From Achromobacter anxifer (GTDB taxonomy: Bacteria > Pseudomonadota > Gammaproteobacteria > Burkholderiales > Burkholderiaceae_B): 64,000 nt of DNA. The stretch is taken from positions 1 to 64,000 of the forward strand of contig NZ_CAHLAR010000014.1 in assembly GCF_903652925.1 (NCBI RefSeq), given 5' to 3'. A program made the position numbers and the translations under genes. The notes beneath the pieces are model-generated. The model worked only from the letters and a program-made list of their open reading frames with translations, was not told the DNA's origin and searched no databases. This document shows, one piece after another, positions 47,528 through 57,774 of this stretch (position 1 is its first letter; each line of letters opens with the position of its first letter).

Positions 47528-48829
47528 TTAGCGCGACGTACGGTCGCGGGGCAGCGTGTTGCTATTGCTGCTGCCGGAAGACTGGGGCACCGGCACGGCG
47601 TTGCCGCGCGCCGGCGACTGGGCAGGCGGGTTGGCCAGCGCGGGCGAACCCGAACCGGTGGCACCCGACTTGCTGGCGTCCTGAGCGGCCAGATGCATGA
47701 TCTTGTCCAAGGGCAGGTACAACATATTGTTGTTGCTCTTGGTGTCGACCATGACCTTGCTGGCGCGCGTGAAGATCTCCTGCATGCTTTCCAGGTACAT
47801 GCGCTGGCGCATGACCTGCGGCGCCTTCTCGTATTCACCCAGAATGCTGGTGAAGCGCGAGGTATTACCCTGGGCGTCGCCAACGACCTTGGCCTTGTAG
47901 CCTTCGGCCTGCTCCGTCATGCGGGAAGCCTGGCCGCTGGCCAGCGGCACGACCTGGTTGGCGTAGGCCTGGCCCTCGTTGATCTGGCGTTCGCGGTCCT
48001 GGCCTGCCTTGACTGCGTCGTCGAACGCAGCCTGCACCTGCTCGGGCGGCTGCACGTTCTGGATGGCGACGGTGCTGACCTGCACGCCGCTCTGGTAGCG
48101 GTCCAGGATCTGCTGCATCAGCGTTTGCACTTGCGTGGCGACCGTGGTCCGCCCTTCGTAAAGCACGAAGTCCATCGACTGCTTGCCGACCACTTCGCGC
48201 ATGGCCGTTTCAGAGGCCTGGCGGACGGATTCATCCGGATCGCGCGTCTTGAAGAGGTAATCGGGTGCGCCGTCGGCGCGCAGGCGGTACTGGACGACGA
48301 ACTGCATATCGACGATGTTCTCGTCCGTCGTGAGCATCAACGCTTCAGGCAGCACCTTGTTGCGGGCGCCGCCACGGAAACCGACCTCGAACGTGCGCAG
48401 CTGCGACACGTTGACCATTTCGTGGCTCTGGATGGGATACGGCAGGCGCCATTGGAAACCGGCTTGCGACGTCGACTTATATTTGCCGAACTGTGTCACG
48501 ACCGCGACCTGGCCTTCCTGCACGATATAGAAACCGCTGGCCAGCCAGATGCCAGCCGCGACCAGGGCAATGACGCCCAGACCGATGCGCGCGCCGCGCG
48601 GCGACGGCGGCGTCATGCCGCCGCGGTTGCCCGGGCGGTTGTTTCCCCCGCCGCCCTTGCGCCCGAACAGCGATCCGATGCGATTATTGAAATCGCGCCA
48701 GACCTCGTCCAGGTCTGGCGGACCGTCTCCATTGCCTTGAGGCCGCTTCGGCGGCGGCTCGGAGCCGTTGTTGTTCCCACGACCCCAGCCGGGGTCATTC
48801 AGATTGAAGAGTTTGATAATTCGCGGCAT
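47528..48829 (-). CDS. hflK: HflK, FtsH-associated SPFH protein
   Basis: 433 residues from the ATG at 48829 (MPRIIKLFNLNDPGWG). A Gly/Pro/Asn-rich cytoplasmic N-terminus (about 1-75), one TM (about 80-100), an SPFH domain (about 100-300), and an unstructured Ser/Pro/Ala tail. It partners HflC in the FtsH-regulating complex. Its first codons overlap the end of hflX by 35 nt, which implies tight translational linkage. Confidence 0.96.
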   Translation of the reverse strand: MPRIIKLFNLNDPGWGRGNNNGSEPPPKRPQGNGDGPPDLDEVWRDFNNRIGSLFGRKGGGGNNRPGNRGGMTPPSPRGARIGLGVIALVAAGIWLASGFYIVQEGQVAVVTQFGKYKSTSQAGFQWRLPYPIQSHEMVNVSQLRTFEVGFRGGARNKVLPEALMLTTDENIVDMQFVVQYRLRADGAPDYLFKTRDPDESVRQASETAMREVVGKQSMDFVLYEGRTTVATQVQTLMQQILDRYQSGVQVSTVAIQNVQPPEQVQAAFDDAVKAGQDRERQINEGQAYANQVVPLASGQASRMTEQAEGYKAKVVGDAQGNTSRFTSILGEYEKAPQVMRQRMYLESMQEIFTRASKVMVDTKSNNNMLYLPLDKIMHLAAQDASKSGATGSGSPALANPPAQSPARGNAVPVPQSSGSSNSNTLPRDRTSR

Positions 48830-49901
48830 TGTTTCCCACAATCTGTCCGGTTTCCGCAATTGCCCCGCGCAACGCATCCAAACCGGCGCGCTCGGTGGCG
48901 CTTACAAATACTCGCGCAATCGTACCATGTGCGTCGCGCTCCACCCGCGGTTCCAATCCAGCCAGGTCTATCTTGTTGTAGACCAGAATGGTGGGAATCC
49001 CCGCGGCGCCGATCTCGGCCAGCACCTTGTTGACCTCGAAAATCTGCTCGTCGCGTTGCGGGCTGGCGGCATCGACCACATGCAGCAGCAGATCGGCATG
49101 CACGGTCTCTTCCAGGGTGGCGCGGAAGGCCGCGATCAGGCCGTGGGGCAGATCGCGGATAAAGCCGACCGTGTCGGACACCACCACCGAACCCGCCCCT
49201 TCGATCCAGATGCGGCGCGTGGTCGTGTCCAGGGTGGCGAACAGTTGGTCGGCGGCGTAGCTGTCGGCGCGCGTCAAGGCATTGAACAAGGTGGACTTGC
49301 CGGCGTTGGTATAGCCGACCAGCGATACCGACAACGCGCCGCCGCGGGCCCGCGCCCGGCGCTGGGTCACGCGCTGGCGCTCGACCTTGTCCAGCCGTTC
49401 ACGCAGCACCTTGACCTTGGCGCCGATCATGCGGCGGTCCATTTCGAGCTGGGATTCGCCCGGACCGCGCATGCCGATACCGCCACGCTGACGTTCCAGG
49501 TGGCTCCACATGCGGGTCAGGCGCGTGGCCAGATGCTGCAACTGGGCCAATTCCACCTGCAGTTTGCCCTCGTGGCTCTTGGCGCGCAGCGCGAAAATAT
49601 CGAGGATGAGCGCGACGCGGTCGACCACGCGCAGATTGAAGGCGCGTTCCAGGTTGCGCTGCTGGGCGGGGGACAGCGGCTGGTCGAACAGGACGATGTC
49701 GGCCAGCAAGGCCTGGGCCATCGCCACGCCCTCATCGGCCTTGCCCGAACCGATGAAGAATTTTGCGTCGGGCCGGTCGCGACGCGCGGTCAGGGTGCCG
49801 ACGATTTCCGCGCCAGCGCCCTTGGCCAGCATCGCGAATTCCTCGGCATGGGCCGCGAAGTCGGGATCTCCCAGATCCACGCTGATGATCAGAGCGCGCA
49901 T
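48795..49901 (-). CDS. hflX: GTPase HflX
   Basis: 368 residues. The N-terminal HflX domain (about 1-190, including DLGDPDF and the coiled-coil helical linker) is followed by a TRAFAC GTPase domain: G1 GYTNAGKST, G3 DTVGF, G4 NKID. HflX binds ribosomes and rescues or splits stalled ones, notably under heat stress. It follows hfq after a terminator-like hairpin (about 85 nt between genes), and its end overlaps the hflK start. Confidence 0.97.
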   Translation of the reverse strand: MRALIISVDLGDPDFAAHAEEFAMLAKGAGAEIVGTLTARRDRPDAKFFIGSGKADEGVAMAQALLADIVLFDQPLSPAQQRNLERAFNLRVVDRVALILDIFALRAKSHEGKLQVELAQLQHLATRLTRMWSHLERQRGGIGMRGPGESQLEMDRRMIGAKVKVLRERLDKVERQRVTQRRARARGGALSVSLVGYTNAGKSTLFNALTRADSYAADQLFATLDTTTRRIWIEGAGSVVVSDTVGFIRDLPHGLIAAFRATLEETVHADLLLHVVDAASPQRDEQIFEVNKVLAEIGAAGIPTILVYNKIDLAGLEPRVERDAHGTIARVFVSATERAGLDALRGAIAETGQIVGNNAANYQTLQSE

Positions 49902-49925
49902 ACATGCACCATATTGGAGCCAAAG

Positions 49926-49960
49926 CGAAAATGCCCGCCGACGTGGACCGTCTGGCGGGC
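49926..49960 (-). terminator. Terminator-like hairpin between hfq and hflX
   Basis: A 7-bp stem GCCCGCC / GGCGGGC with a 14-nt loop is followed on the minus strand by ATTTTCG. It probably ends part of the hfq transcripts while others read through to hflX, as in other bacteria with this gene order. Confidence 0.6.
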
Positions 49961-49985
49961 AATAAAAGGTAAAGCTGGAGCGAGA

Positions 49986-50222
49986 TTACTCAGCAGGAAC
50001 TTCCACTTGAAAATTGACGGCGCGAGCGGGAACGACGGTGGAAATGGCGTGCTTGTAGACCATTTGCGTGACCGTATTGCGCAGCAGCACCACGTACTGG
50101 TCGAAGGATTCGATTTGCCCTTGAAGCTTGATGCCGTTCACCAGGTAGATCGACACGGGCACATGGTCCTTGCGCAGCGTGTTCAGGAACGGATCTTGCA
50201 GAGTTTGCCCTTTATTGCTCAT
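49986..50222 (-). CDS. hfq: RNA chaperone Hfq
   Basis: 78 residues, the short form typical of beta-proteobacteria. The Sm1 motif (about 14-40, [22 protein letters not shown]) and the Sm2 motif [10 protein letters not shown] are intact, with Gln8 and the KH pair used for U-rich RNA binding on the proximal face. The short acidic tail ends VEVPAE. It forms hexamers that pair sRNAs with mRNAs. First gene before hflX-hflK-hflC. Confidence 0.98.
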   Translation of the reverse strand: MSNKGQTLQDPFLNTLRKDHVPVSIYLVNGIKLQGQIESFDQYVVLLRNTVTQMVYKHAISTVVPARAVNFQVEVPAE

Positions 50223-50378
50223 TGGCCAGGCTCCATTTGTTTGTTATTGAGTGGTGGCGTACTTCTGTACTGGTGGGGTACGCCGAAACTTGTACTCTAC
50301 AGGGTTTTCCCGGCCCGTGCTACTTGGCCGGGAAGCAAAAGTGACACCAGAGTTTTCCAACTGGAAAGCCCCTGCCGC

Positions 50379-51452
50379 TCACCCCCGCAGGACCTCAGTG
50401 AGCGCCTTCAGAAGCAGCTCGCACTGCTCGTCGGTGCCCACGGTAATGCGCAGGAACTGATCGATGCGCTCATGGCGGAAATGGCGCACGATGATGCTGC
50501 GCTCGCGCAAGGCGGCGGCCAGACTAGCCGCATCCTTGGAGGGGTGACGCGCGAACACGAAATTCGCGGCCGAAGGCAGCACCTCGAAGCCCAGGGATTG
50601 CAGGCCCGCCGTCATCCGCGACCGGGTGTCGATCACGGCCTGGCGAGTTTGTTCAAAGTACTCCACGTCCTCCAGCGCCGCCACCGCGCCGGCCGATGCC
50701 AGGCGATCGATGGGGTAGGAGTTGAAACTGTTCTTTACACGCTCCAGCCCGTCGATGAGCTGGGCGTTGCCCACGGCAAAACCGACTCGCAGGCCCGCCA
50801 ACGAGCGCGACTTGGACAGCGTCTGCACCACCAGCAGGTTGTCGTAGCGGTCCACCAAAGGAATGACGGACTCTCCGCCAAAATCCACGTAGGCCTCATC
50901 CACCACGACGACCGCGTCCGGATTACCAGCCACGATGCGTTCAACCTCCGCCACGCTCAGCGCGCGTCCGGTGGGCGCATTCGGATTCGGGAAAATGATG
51001 GCGCCCGCCTGCCCGTTGCGGGCCGGCAGGTAGTCTTCGACATCGATGCGGAAATCGGCCGTGAGCGGCACCGTCTCGTACTCGATGCCGTACAGGCCGC
51101 AATAGACCGGATAGAAGCTGTAGGTGATGTCCGGGAAGCGCAGCGGACGCTCGTGCTTGAGCAGCGCCAGGAAGACATGCGCCAGCACCTCGTCGGAGCC
51201 GTTGCCCACGAAAACCTGCCCCGGCTGCACACCTACCGTGCTGGCAATGGCTTGCCGCAGACGGTCCGAGGAAGGATCCGGATAGAGCTTCAGCGTGTCA
51301 TCGCAGGCAGCGCGGATCGCGTCGAGCACCCTGGGCGACGGGCCGTAGGGATGCTCGTTGGTGTTCAACTTGACCAGATTCTGAAGCTTGGGCTGCTCGC
51401 CCGGAACATACGGACTGAGCGTCCCAACCACGGGACTCCAGAAGCGGCTCAT
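50379..51452 (-). CDS. hisC: Histidinol-phosphate aminotransferase
   Basis: 357 residues. A fold-type I PLP enzyme converting imidazole-acetol phosphate to histidinol phosphate. The start [10 protein letters not shown], the [11 protein letters not shown] segment and the PLP-lysine motif [12 protein letters not shown] are present. The gene overlaps nothing but starts 3 nt after the der stop, so it is the last gene of the ndk...der group. It may be the second HisC of the genome, since the main his operon is not here. Confidence 0.96.
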   Translation of the reverse strand: MSRFWSPVVGTLSPYVPGEQPKLQNLVKLNTNEHPYGPSPRVLDAIRAACDDTLKLYPDPSSDRLRQAIASTVGVQPGQVFVGNGSDEVLAHVFLALLKHERPLRFPDITYSFYPVYCGLYGIEYETVPLTADFRIDVEDYLPARNGQAGAIIFPNPNAPTGRALSVAEVERIVAGNPDAVVVVDEAYVDFGGESVIPLVDRYDNLLVVQTLSKSRSLAGLRVGFAVGNAQLIDGLERVKNSFNSYPIDRLASAGAVAALEDVEYFEQTRQAVIDTRSRMTAGLQSLGFEVLPSAANFVFARHPSKDAASLAAALRERSIIVRHFRHERIDQFLRITVGTDEQCELLLKALTEVLRG

Positions 51453-51455
51453 GGA

Positions 51456-52808
51456 TCAGCTTTCCTGCGCGTAAGGGTTGTGCGAAGACTTGAATTCGAT
51501 GCGCAGCGGCGTGCCGGCCAGATCGAACGCGTTGCGGAAACGGGTTTCCAGGTAGCGGCGATAGGAATCCGGCACGGCGTCCAGCGCGTTGCCGTGGATG
51601 ACGACGAGCGGCGGATTCTGACCGCCCTGGTGCGCATAACGCATCTTGGGACGGAAAATGCCCTTGCGGGGAGGCGGCTGCTGCTCGACGGCAGCCTGCA
51701 GTTCACGCGTCAGCTTGGGCGTGGACAGCTTGGCGAATGCCGCGGCGTGCGCCGCATTGATGGACTTGAGCAAAGGCTTGACGCCCTGCCCGCGCAAAGC
51801 CGAAATGGTATGCATGCGCGCGAACGACAGGAAGCGCAGCTTGCGCTGGAATTCGCGCTCGATGCGTTCCTTGGCTTCGCCGTCCAGGCCGTCCCACTTG
51901 TTGATGGCCACGACCACGGCGCGCCCGGTTTCCAGCACGAAGCCGGCGATGTGGGCGTCCTGCTCGGAAATCTCGGTTTGCGCATCCAGCATCAGCAGCA
52001 CGACGTTGCTGGCCTCGATAGCCTGCAGCGTCTTGATGACGGAGAATTTCTCGACCGCTTCGAACACCTTGCCGCGCTTGCGCAGGCCCGCAGTGTCGAT
52101 CAGCGTGTAGCGGCGGCCGTCGCGCTCGAAGTCGATCTCGATGGCGTCGCGGGTCGTGCCGGGCATGTCGAACGCAATCACGCGCTCTTCACCCATCAGG
52201 GTGTTGATCAGCGTGGACTTGCCCACGTTGGGGCGACCGACGATGGCCAGCTTGATGCGATGATCGTGCTCGGCCTCTTCAGGCGCTTCCTCTTCGGCGG
52301 GCGGTTCGGCCAGATCCTGCAGGGCCAGTTCGATCAGATCGACGATGCCGTCGCCGTGCGCCGCGGAAATCGGATAGGGCTGGCCCAGCCCGAGCTCATG
52401 GAACTCGGAGATGGCGCCGCTGGCGCCCATGCCTTCCGCCTTGTTCACAGCCAGCAGCACACGCTGCTGGCCGGACTTGCGCAGCAACTGGGCGATTTCG
52501 TGGTCATGGGCGTTGAGGCCGGCGCGGGCATCCACCAGGAACACCACGACATCCGCCTCGGCGATGGCCTGCCGGGTCTGGCGGGCCATCTCCAGCAGGA
52601 TGCCGTCCTTGGCCACGGGCTCGAAACCACCCGTATCGATGACGATAAAGGGGATCTCGCCTACCCTGCCCTCGCCGTAATGGCGATCGCGGGTCAGGCC
52701 GGAATAATCGGCCACCAGCGCGGCGCGCGATCGCGTCAGGCGGTTGAATAGGGTCGACTTCCCCACATTGGGGCGACCGACCAGGGCGACGACAGGCTTG
52801 AAAGACAC
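51456..52808 (-). CDS. der: Ribosome biogenesis GTPase Der (EngA)
   Basis: 450 residues. Two tandem Era-type G domains each carry a [11 protein letters not shown]-loop (about 10-17 and 184-191) with DTGGF and DTAGL switch motifs and NKxD-type G4 motifs. A C-terminal KH-like domain (about 360-450) ends with an alkaline tail. The protein acts in 50S subunit maturation. It is 3 nt before hisC and 25 nt after bamB, within one long transcription unit. Confidence 0.98.
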   Translation of the reverse strand: MSFKPVVALVGRPNVGKSTLFNRLTRSRAALVADYSGLTRDRHYGEGRVGEIPFIVIDTGGFEPVAKDGILLEMARQTRQAIAEADVVVFLVDARAGLNAHDHEIAQLLRKSGQQRVLLAVNKAEGMGASGAISEFHELGLGQPYPISAAHGDGIVDLIELALQDLAEPPAEEEAPEEAEHDHRIKLAIVGRPNVGKSTLINTLMGEERVIAFDMPGTTRDAIEIDFERDGRRYTLIDTAGLRKRGKVFEAVEKFSVIKTLQAIEASNVVLLMLDAQTEISEQDAHIAGFVLETGRAVVVAINKWDGLDGEAKERIEREFQRKLRFLSFARMHTISALRGQGVKPLLKSINAAHAAAFAKLSTPKLTRELQAAVEQQPPPRKGIFRPKMRYAHQGGQNPPLVVIHGNALDAVPDSYRRYLETRFRNAFDLAGTPLRIEFKSSHNPYAQES

Positions 52809-52833
52809 GGTGTAAGGCTTTGTTCTATAGGTT

Positions 52834-53991
52834 TTAGTTGGAGCCGATCAGGACGAGGTTGCCATTGCCCGTCTGGACCAGCACTCCCTGGGAAGTGGTC
52901 TGCGGCGGCGAAATCACGGGGCCGCCGCCCACCGACAGGCGCGCCATCAGGCTGCCGTCGCTGCGCGACAGGAAATGCACATAGCCGTCCAGGTCGCCCA
53001 CTGCCAGCGCACCGCCCAGCATAGCCGGTGCGGTCACTTGGCGGTTCTTCAGCGCGGCCTGCTTCCAGACGTTGCCGCCATTGTCCAGCGCGAAGGCATT
53101 GACCACGCTGTTCTGATCCGCCGAATAGGCGAAACGCTCATCCAGCGTCAGGCCGCTGACGCTGGAGAAATCCTTGGCCCACAACGGACGGCCGCCGGCC
53201 GTGACGTCGAAGCAGACGATACGGCCTTGGTAGGCCACGCCGCAAAGCAGGTTGCCCGCGATGCGCGGCGCGCCGACCACGTCGGTCAGGCGTTCCAGGT
53301 CGCTGGCGCCGCGCGGCGTCGCCACGGTGCCTTCCCATTGCACGTTACCACTGTTGGACGCGATCGCCATCAGCTTGCCGCCCGGCAGGCCGGTAATGAC
53401 CAGGCCTTCGGCCAGGACCATCTGCGATACGCTGCGCAGGGCCAGCGAGGGGCCGGGACGCTGCACGTTCCAGACGCGTTCGCCACTGTTGGCGTCGAAA
53501 GCCTGGATGCGGTAGTCGCCGCTGCGGACCACGACGATGCCGTAACCCACAACCGGCGGAATGCTGACCTCGCTGGTGGCGCGAACTTTCCACTTCACCT
53601 TGCCGGTGTCGTCGAAAGCGATGACGTCGCCATTCGGCGAGGCCACGGCAGTGGTGGTGCCATCGCTGCCGACACCGGCGGACAGCTTGCCGTCGGTCTT
53701 GGCTTTCCAGATGGCGCGGCCGCTGTGCAGATCGAACTTGCCGACCGAGCCATCCGGCGTGGCGGCGTAGACGGCGTCGCCCAGCACCGTGGGCGCGAAG
53801 CCCAGGCCCGAACCGCTGCCAACCGACGCGGTCCAGACCTGACGCACGGACATGCCGGCCCTGTATTCGGTCAGGGGCGCGGGGTCGTAGCGGCCGTCAT
53901 CATGGGAAAACATGCCGCATCCGCCCAGGGCGAGCAAGCCCGCCAGGCAAACGGCGCCACGCCACGTACGGCCAGGTGCAAATTTACGCAT
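52834..53991 (-). CDS. bamB: Outer membrane assembly lipoprotein BamB
   Basis: 385 residues from the ATG at 53991 ([10 protein letters not shown]). Upstream in-frame codons overlap the yfgM-like gene end and are not conserved. A lipobox LALGGC sets the lipidation Cys near residue 25. The rest is an eight-bladed PQQ-like beta-propeller with repeated blade motifs (for example [15 protein letters not shown]). A subunit of the BAM complex that folds outer-membrane beta-barrels such as PagL. The 5-nt gap to the upstream gene supports cotranscription. Confidence 0.95.
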   Translation of the reverse strand: MRKFAPGRTWRGAVCLAGLLALGGCGMFSHDDGRYDPAPLTEYRAGMSVRQVWTASVGSGSGLGFAPTVLGDAVYAATPDGSVGKFDLHSGRAIWKAKTDGKLSAGVGSDGTTTAVASPNGDVIAFDDTGKVKWKVRATSEVSIPPVVGYGIVVVRSGDYRIQAFDANSGERVWNVQRPGPSLALRSVSQMVLAEGLVITGLPGGKLMAIASNSGNVQWEGTVATPRGASDLERLTDVVGAPRIAGNLLCGVAYQGRIVCFDVTAGGRPLWAKDFSSVSGLTLDERFAYSADQNSVVNAFALDNGGNVWKQAALKNRQVTAPAMLGGALAVGDLDGYVHFLSRSDGSLMARLSVGGGPVISPPQTTSQGVLVQTGNGNLVLIGSN

Positions 53992-53996
53992 TACAG

Positions 53997-54635
53997 TCAC
54001 GCTCCGCTCAAGGCATCCAGTTTCAGTTGCACGACCTGGGTCAGGGGATTCGCGGTGCCCAGGCCATCGATGGCGCTTTGCCATGCCGCGCGCGCTTCAT
54101 CGCGCTTGCCTTGCGCAGCGAGAATATCGCCGCGGCGGTCTGCGTACAAGGCGGCAAAAGCGGCCGGAGGATTGTTCAGCTGCCCCAAGGCGGCATCGTA
54201 TTGCTTCTGGTCCAGCATCATGCCGGCCAGGCGCAGGCGCGCCACGGCCTGCATGGAGGGGTTCTTGCCCTGGGCGGCCAGCCATTCGAGCTGTTCACGC
54301 GCGCCGGCGTCGTCCTTCTGGGCCTGCAGCGCCTGGGCGGCCACCAGCGCGCCGCGCGCGGCGTAGCCCGTGGCAGGATATTGCTCGCGCAGCGTGGCCG
54401 CGGCGGTCTTGATGCGCACCGAGGAATCGGCGCCGCCCAGGCGAGCCGCGTCTTCCAGCGCTTCGAAGTACCCCATGGCCTGATTGGCGCGGTGCGATTG
54501 ATAGGCCTTCCAGCCCCACCAGCCGCCCCAGGCCAACGCAACCACTGCCACCAGCGTGACCACCAGGGTGCCGTAGCGGGCCCACCACGCCTTGATCGCG
54601 TCGAGTTTTTCCTGTTCTTCCAGATCGTATGCCAT
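53997..54635 (-). CDS. YfgM-type tetratricopeptide membrane protein
   Basis: 212 residues. A short cytoplasmic N-terminus (MAYDLEEQEKLDAIKAWW), one TM helix (about 22-42) and a periplasmic TPR-like helical body. This is the YfgM family, which works with PpiD near the Sec translocon as a periplasmic chaperone. Encoded between hisS (3 nt) and bamB (5 nt), the usual place in proteobacteria. Confidence 0.93.
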   Translation of the reverse strand: MAYDLEEQEKLDAIKAWWARYGTLVVTLVAVVALAWGGWWGWKAYQSHRANQAMGYFEALEDAARLGGADSSVRIKTAAATLREQYPATGYAARGALVAAQALQAQKDDAGAREQLEWLAAQGKNPSMQAVARLRLAGMMLDQKQYDAALGQLNNPPAAFAALYADRRGDILAAQGKRDEARAAWQSAIDGLGTANPLTQVVQLKLDALSGA

Positions 54636-54638
54636 GCA

Positions 54639-55925
54639 TTAACCCTTGATATTCAGTACGTCGGCCAATCCCGCCAACGGGACTTGCTGTTGCGCGGCTT
54701 CGCCCTGCGCGTCGGCGCGCAGGAATTTGACGCTGGCGGTCTGCGCAGCCACTTCGTCGGCGCCAAGAATAACCGCAACCCGGGCGCCGCTGGCGTCGGC
54801 GCGCTTGAATTGCGACTTGAAGCTGGCGGAACCCGCATGCACGATGACCGACAGGCCCGCATCGCGCAGGTCTTCGCCGACCCGGGCTGCCAGGCGCTGC
54901 GCCTCTTCGCCCTGGTGCACGACGTAGACGTCGCATTCGGCCGGCTGCTCGACCTGCACGCTCTGTTCCCAGAGGTCCAGCAGGCGCTCCATGCCGATCG
55001 CAAAGCCCACGGCGGGCGCGGGCTTGCCGCCCAGCAGTTCGATCAGCCCGTCGTAGCGGCCGCCGCCGCACACGGTGCCCTGGGAACCGAGGCGGTCGGT
55101 GACCCACTCGAACACGGTGAGGTTGTAGTAGTCCAGCCCGCGCACAAGGCGCGGATTCAAGCGGTATTCGATGCCGGCGTCGGCCAGGAGTTGGCACACG
55201 CCGTCAAAGTGCGCGCGCGATTCCTCGCCCAGGAAGTCGAACAGGCGCGGCGCGCTGTCGGCCATTTCCTGCATGGCGGGATTCTTGGTGTCCAGCACGC
55301 GCAGCGGATTGCTGTACATGCGGCGCTGGCCGTCTTCGTCCAGGATGTCGCGGTGCTTTTCCAGGTGCTCGATCAGGGCGGCGCGGTGGGCGGCGCGCTC
55401 GGCCGGCTGGCCCAGCGAGTTCAGTTCCAGGCGCACGTCGGTCAGGCCCAGCAGCTTCCACAGGCGCGCCAGCATGACGATGAGTTCGGCATCCACGTCG
55501 GGACCGGCGAAGCCCAGGGCCTCGACGTCGATCTGGTGGAACTGGCGGTAGCGGCCGCGCTGCGGACGCTCGTGGCGGAACACCGGGCCGATGGAATAGA
55601 CGCGCTGCGGGCGATCGTAGAGCAGGTTGTGCTCGATCGACGCGCGCACGATGCCGGCCGTCATTTCAGGCCGCATGGTCAGCGATTCGCCGTTGAGCGC
55701 GTCGGTGAACGTGTACATCTCTTTTTCGACGATGTCCGTCACTTCGCCGATGCCGCGCGCGAACAGGCGCGTATGCTCAAGCACGGGCGTACGCACATTG
55801 CGATAGCCGTAGCCGCGCAGCCAGCCGCGCACGATTTCCTCGAATTGCTCCCAGCGGGCGCTTGCCCCCGGCAACAGATCATTCATGCCGCGGATGGCGG
55901 CGACTTTCTGGAAAGCTTGAGTCAT
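54639..55925 (-). CDS. hisS: Histidyl-tRNA synthetase
   Basis: 428 residues from the ATG at 55925 ([19 protein letters not shown]). A class II synthetase with motif 1, motif 2 ([22 protein letters not shown]) and the histidine-specific [11 protein letters not shown] and motif 3 regions, then a C-terminal anticodon-binding domain (about 330-428). It charges tRNA-His. Between ispG and yfgM on one transcript. Confidence 0.98.
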   Translation of the reverse strand: MTQAFQKVAAIRGMNDLLPGASARWEQFEEIVRGWLRGYGYRNVRTPVLEHTRLFARGIGEVTDIVEKEMYTFTDALNGESLTMRPEMTAGIVRASIEHNLLYDRPQRVYSIGPVFRHERPQRGRYRQFHQIDVEALGFAGPDVDAELIVMLARLWKLLGLTDVRLELNSLGQPAERAAHRAALIEHLEKHRDILDEDGQRRMYSNPLRVLDTKNPAMQEMADSAPRLFDFLGEESRAHFDGVCQLLADAGIEYRLNPRLVRGLDYYNLTVFEWVTDRLGSQGTVCGGGRYDGLIELLGGKPAPAVGFAIGMERLLDLWEQSVQVEQPAECDVYVVHQGEEAQRLAARVGEDLRDAGLSVIVHAGSASFKSQFKRADASGARVAVILGADEVAAQTASVKFLRADAQGEAAQQQVPLAGLADVLNIKG

Positions 55926-55979
55926 CTTGATCATGCCGCATCGCGCGCGGACAAGCGCGCTAGCGGCCACACCCTTACT

Positions 55980-57266
55980 TTAATGAGAGGCGGGCGCGCC
56001 ATAGCGGCGCGCGACGTAGTCTTCGACGATGGCCTGGAACTCTTCGGCGATATGGTCGCCCTTGAGCGTGACCGTGCGCTCGCCGTCGACGAACACCGGC
56101 GCGGCCGGCACTTCGCCGGTGCCCGGCAGGCTGATGCCGATGTCGGCGTGGCGGCTTTCGCCCGGCCCGTTGACCACACAGCCCATGACCGCGACGTTCA
56201 TGCTTTCGACGCCGGGATACTGGGCGCGCCACACAGGCATCTGGCGGCGCAGATAGGTCTGGATGCTGTCAGCCAGCTCCTGGAAGAACGTGCTGCTGGT
56301 GCGGCCGCAGCCGGGGCACGCGACGACCATGGGCGTGAAGGCGCGCAGGCCCATGGTTTGCAGGATTTCCTGCGCCACCACGGCCTCGCGGCTGCGATCG
56401 CCGCCGGGTTCGGGCGTGAGCGAAATGCGGATGGTGTCGCCGATGCCCTGCTGCAGCAGCACCGCCAGCGCGGCGGTGGACGCCACGATGCCCTTGCTGC
56501 CCATGCCGGCCTCGGTCAGGCCCAGATGCAGCGGATAGTCGCAACGCGCGGACAGGTCGCGATAGACCGCGATCAGGTCCTGCACGTGGCTGACCTTGCA
56601 GGACAGGATGATGGCATCGCGCCGCAGACCGAGTTCCTCGGCGCGCTGCGCATTGCTGATGGCCGACACGACCAGGGCATCGCGCATCACGGCCTGCGCT
56701 TCCCAGGGCTGGGCGCGCAGATTGTTCTCGTCCATCTTGCGCGCCATCAGCTCGTGATCCAGGCTGCCCCAGTTCACGCCGATGCGCACTGGCTTGTCGT
56801 AGCGGCAAGCCACTTCGATCATTTGCGCGAAGTTGTCGTCGCGGCGCTTGCCCCCGCCCATGTTGCCGGGATTGATGCGGTACTTGGACAGCGCTTGCGC
56901 GCACTCGGGAAACTGCGTCAGCAGCTTATGGCCGTTGTAGTGGAAATCGCCCACCAGCGGCACGTTCACGCCCATGCGGTCGAGCTGTTCGCGGATGGCC
57001 ACGACTTCGCGCGCGGCTTCGGGCGTATTCACCGTGATCCGCACAAGCTCGGAGCCGGCCTGCGCCAGCTCCTTGACCTGAATCGCGGTGGCGATCGCGT
57101 CCGCCGTGTCGGTGTTGGTCATGGACTGGACCACGACCGGGGCGTCGCCGCCTATGTTCACGACACGATCGCCCCACTTCACCGCCACCGAACGCGTGGC
57201 GCGGCGCTCAGCCGCCCCCACGGAGGGAGGCGGGGCATCCTGGCAAGGCAGAGAGGATTCTTGCAT
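55980..57266 (-). CDS. ispG: 4-hydroxy-3-methylbut-2-enyl-diphosphate synthase IspG
   Basis: 428 residues from the ATG at 57266; the frame is open further into rodZ but not conserved. An iron-sulphur enzyme of the MEP isoprenoid pathway. The TIM-barrel start [19 protein letters not shown] and the cluster-binding cysteines in CPGCGRTS and in GCVVNGPGE are visible. The gene starts 13 nt after the rodZ stop and is followed by hisS. Confidence 0.97.
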   Translation of the reverse strand: MQESSLPCQDAPPPSVGAAERRATRSVAVKWGDRVVNIGGDAPVVVQSMTNTDTADAIATAIQVKELAQAGSELVRITVNTPEAAREVVAIREQLDRMGVNVPLVGDFHYNGHKLLTQFPECAQALSKYRINPGNMGGGKRRDDNFAQMIEVACRYDKPVRIGVNWGSLDHELMARKMDENNLRAQPWEAQAVMRDALVVSAISNAQRAEELGLRRDAIILSCKVSHVQDLIAVYRDLSARCDYPLHLGLTEAGMGSKGIVASTAALAVLLQQGIGDTIRISLTPEPGGDRSREAVVAQEILQTMGLRAFTPMVVACPGCGRTSSTFFQELADSIQTYLRRQMPVWRAQYPGVESMNVAVMGCVVNGPGESRHADIGISLPGTGEVPAAPVFVDGERTVTLKGDHIAEEFQAIVEDYVARRYGAPASH

Positions 57267-57279
57267 CGGTGGAACCGGG

Positions 57280-57774
57280 TTACTTGGTCGATTTCGGCAG
57301 CCAGTCGGACGGCAGCCAGTGCTGCGGCAACCAGCCTTGCCAGAAGGCATACGCCACGCCGGCAGCCAGCACCAGCACGATGGCGATGAGCCAGCCCCAG
57401 GAGGTCGAGGACGAACGTTCGTCGTCGGCGCTGGACTGGGGAATGGAATGGGCGGAATGCAGGGCGCCCGGACTGAGTTTCACCGGGCCGGTGACTCGCG
57501 CCTTGGGGTCGAGCGAATCGACGATGGCCTGCGAATCCGCGCCCAGCAGGCGTGCGTAGTTGCGGACCAGGCCGCGCAGCGAGACGCCCGTGGGCAGGTT
57601 GGCCCATTGCTCGTTTTCTAGGGCTTCGATCTGCTTCGTGGAAAACTTGATGCGGCTGGACACTTCGTCGAGCGACCAGCCCTTGGACTGGCGCAGCGCG
57701 CGCAGTGCCGAACCGACGCTACCCGCAGCGCCTGCGGGCGTTTCTGAAACTGCAGAAGCGAAATCCTGCGTCAT
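57280..57774 (-). CDS. Short RodZ-like HTH membrane protein
   Basis: 164 residues, half the length of E. coli RodZ. An N-terminal Xre-type helix-turn-helix (about 20-85, [19 protein letters not shown]) joins MreB in the family. A Ser-rich linker, one TM (about 125-145) and a Trp-rich tail follow. The large periplasmic DUF4115-type domain is missing. The ATG overlaps the rlmN stop by 4 nt. Probably a cell-shape protein, though its shortness leaves the role open. Confidence 0.85.
   Translation of the reverse strand: MTQDFASAVSETPAGAAGSVGSALRALRQSKGWSLDEVSSRIKFSTKQIEALENEQWANLPTGVSLRGLVRNYARLLGADSQAIVDSLDPKARVTGPVKLSPGALHSAHSIPQSSADDERSSSTSWGWLIAIVLVLAAGVAYAFWQGWLPQHWLPSDWLPKSTK

Noticed and set aside
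46490-49033. An 847-codon plus-strand open frame opposite hflC and hflK
   Set aside because: Antisense shadow; composition typical of reversed high-GC codons.
48768-52751. A 1327-codon open frame on the plus strand, antisense to hflK, hflX, hfq, hisC and der
   Set aside because: It lies fully opposite well-conserved genes and has the Arg/His/Gln/Val-rich composition of a high-GC antisense frame, with no domain pattern.
53976-57389. A 1137-codon plus-strand open frame opposite yfgM, hisS and ispG
   Set aside because: Antisense shadow of conserved genes; no recognisable motif.
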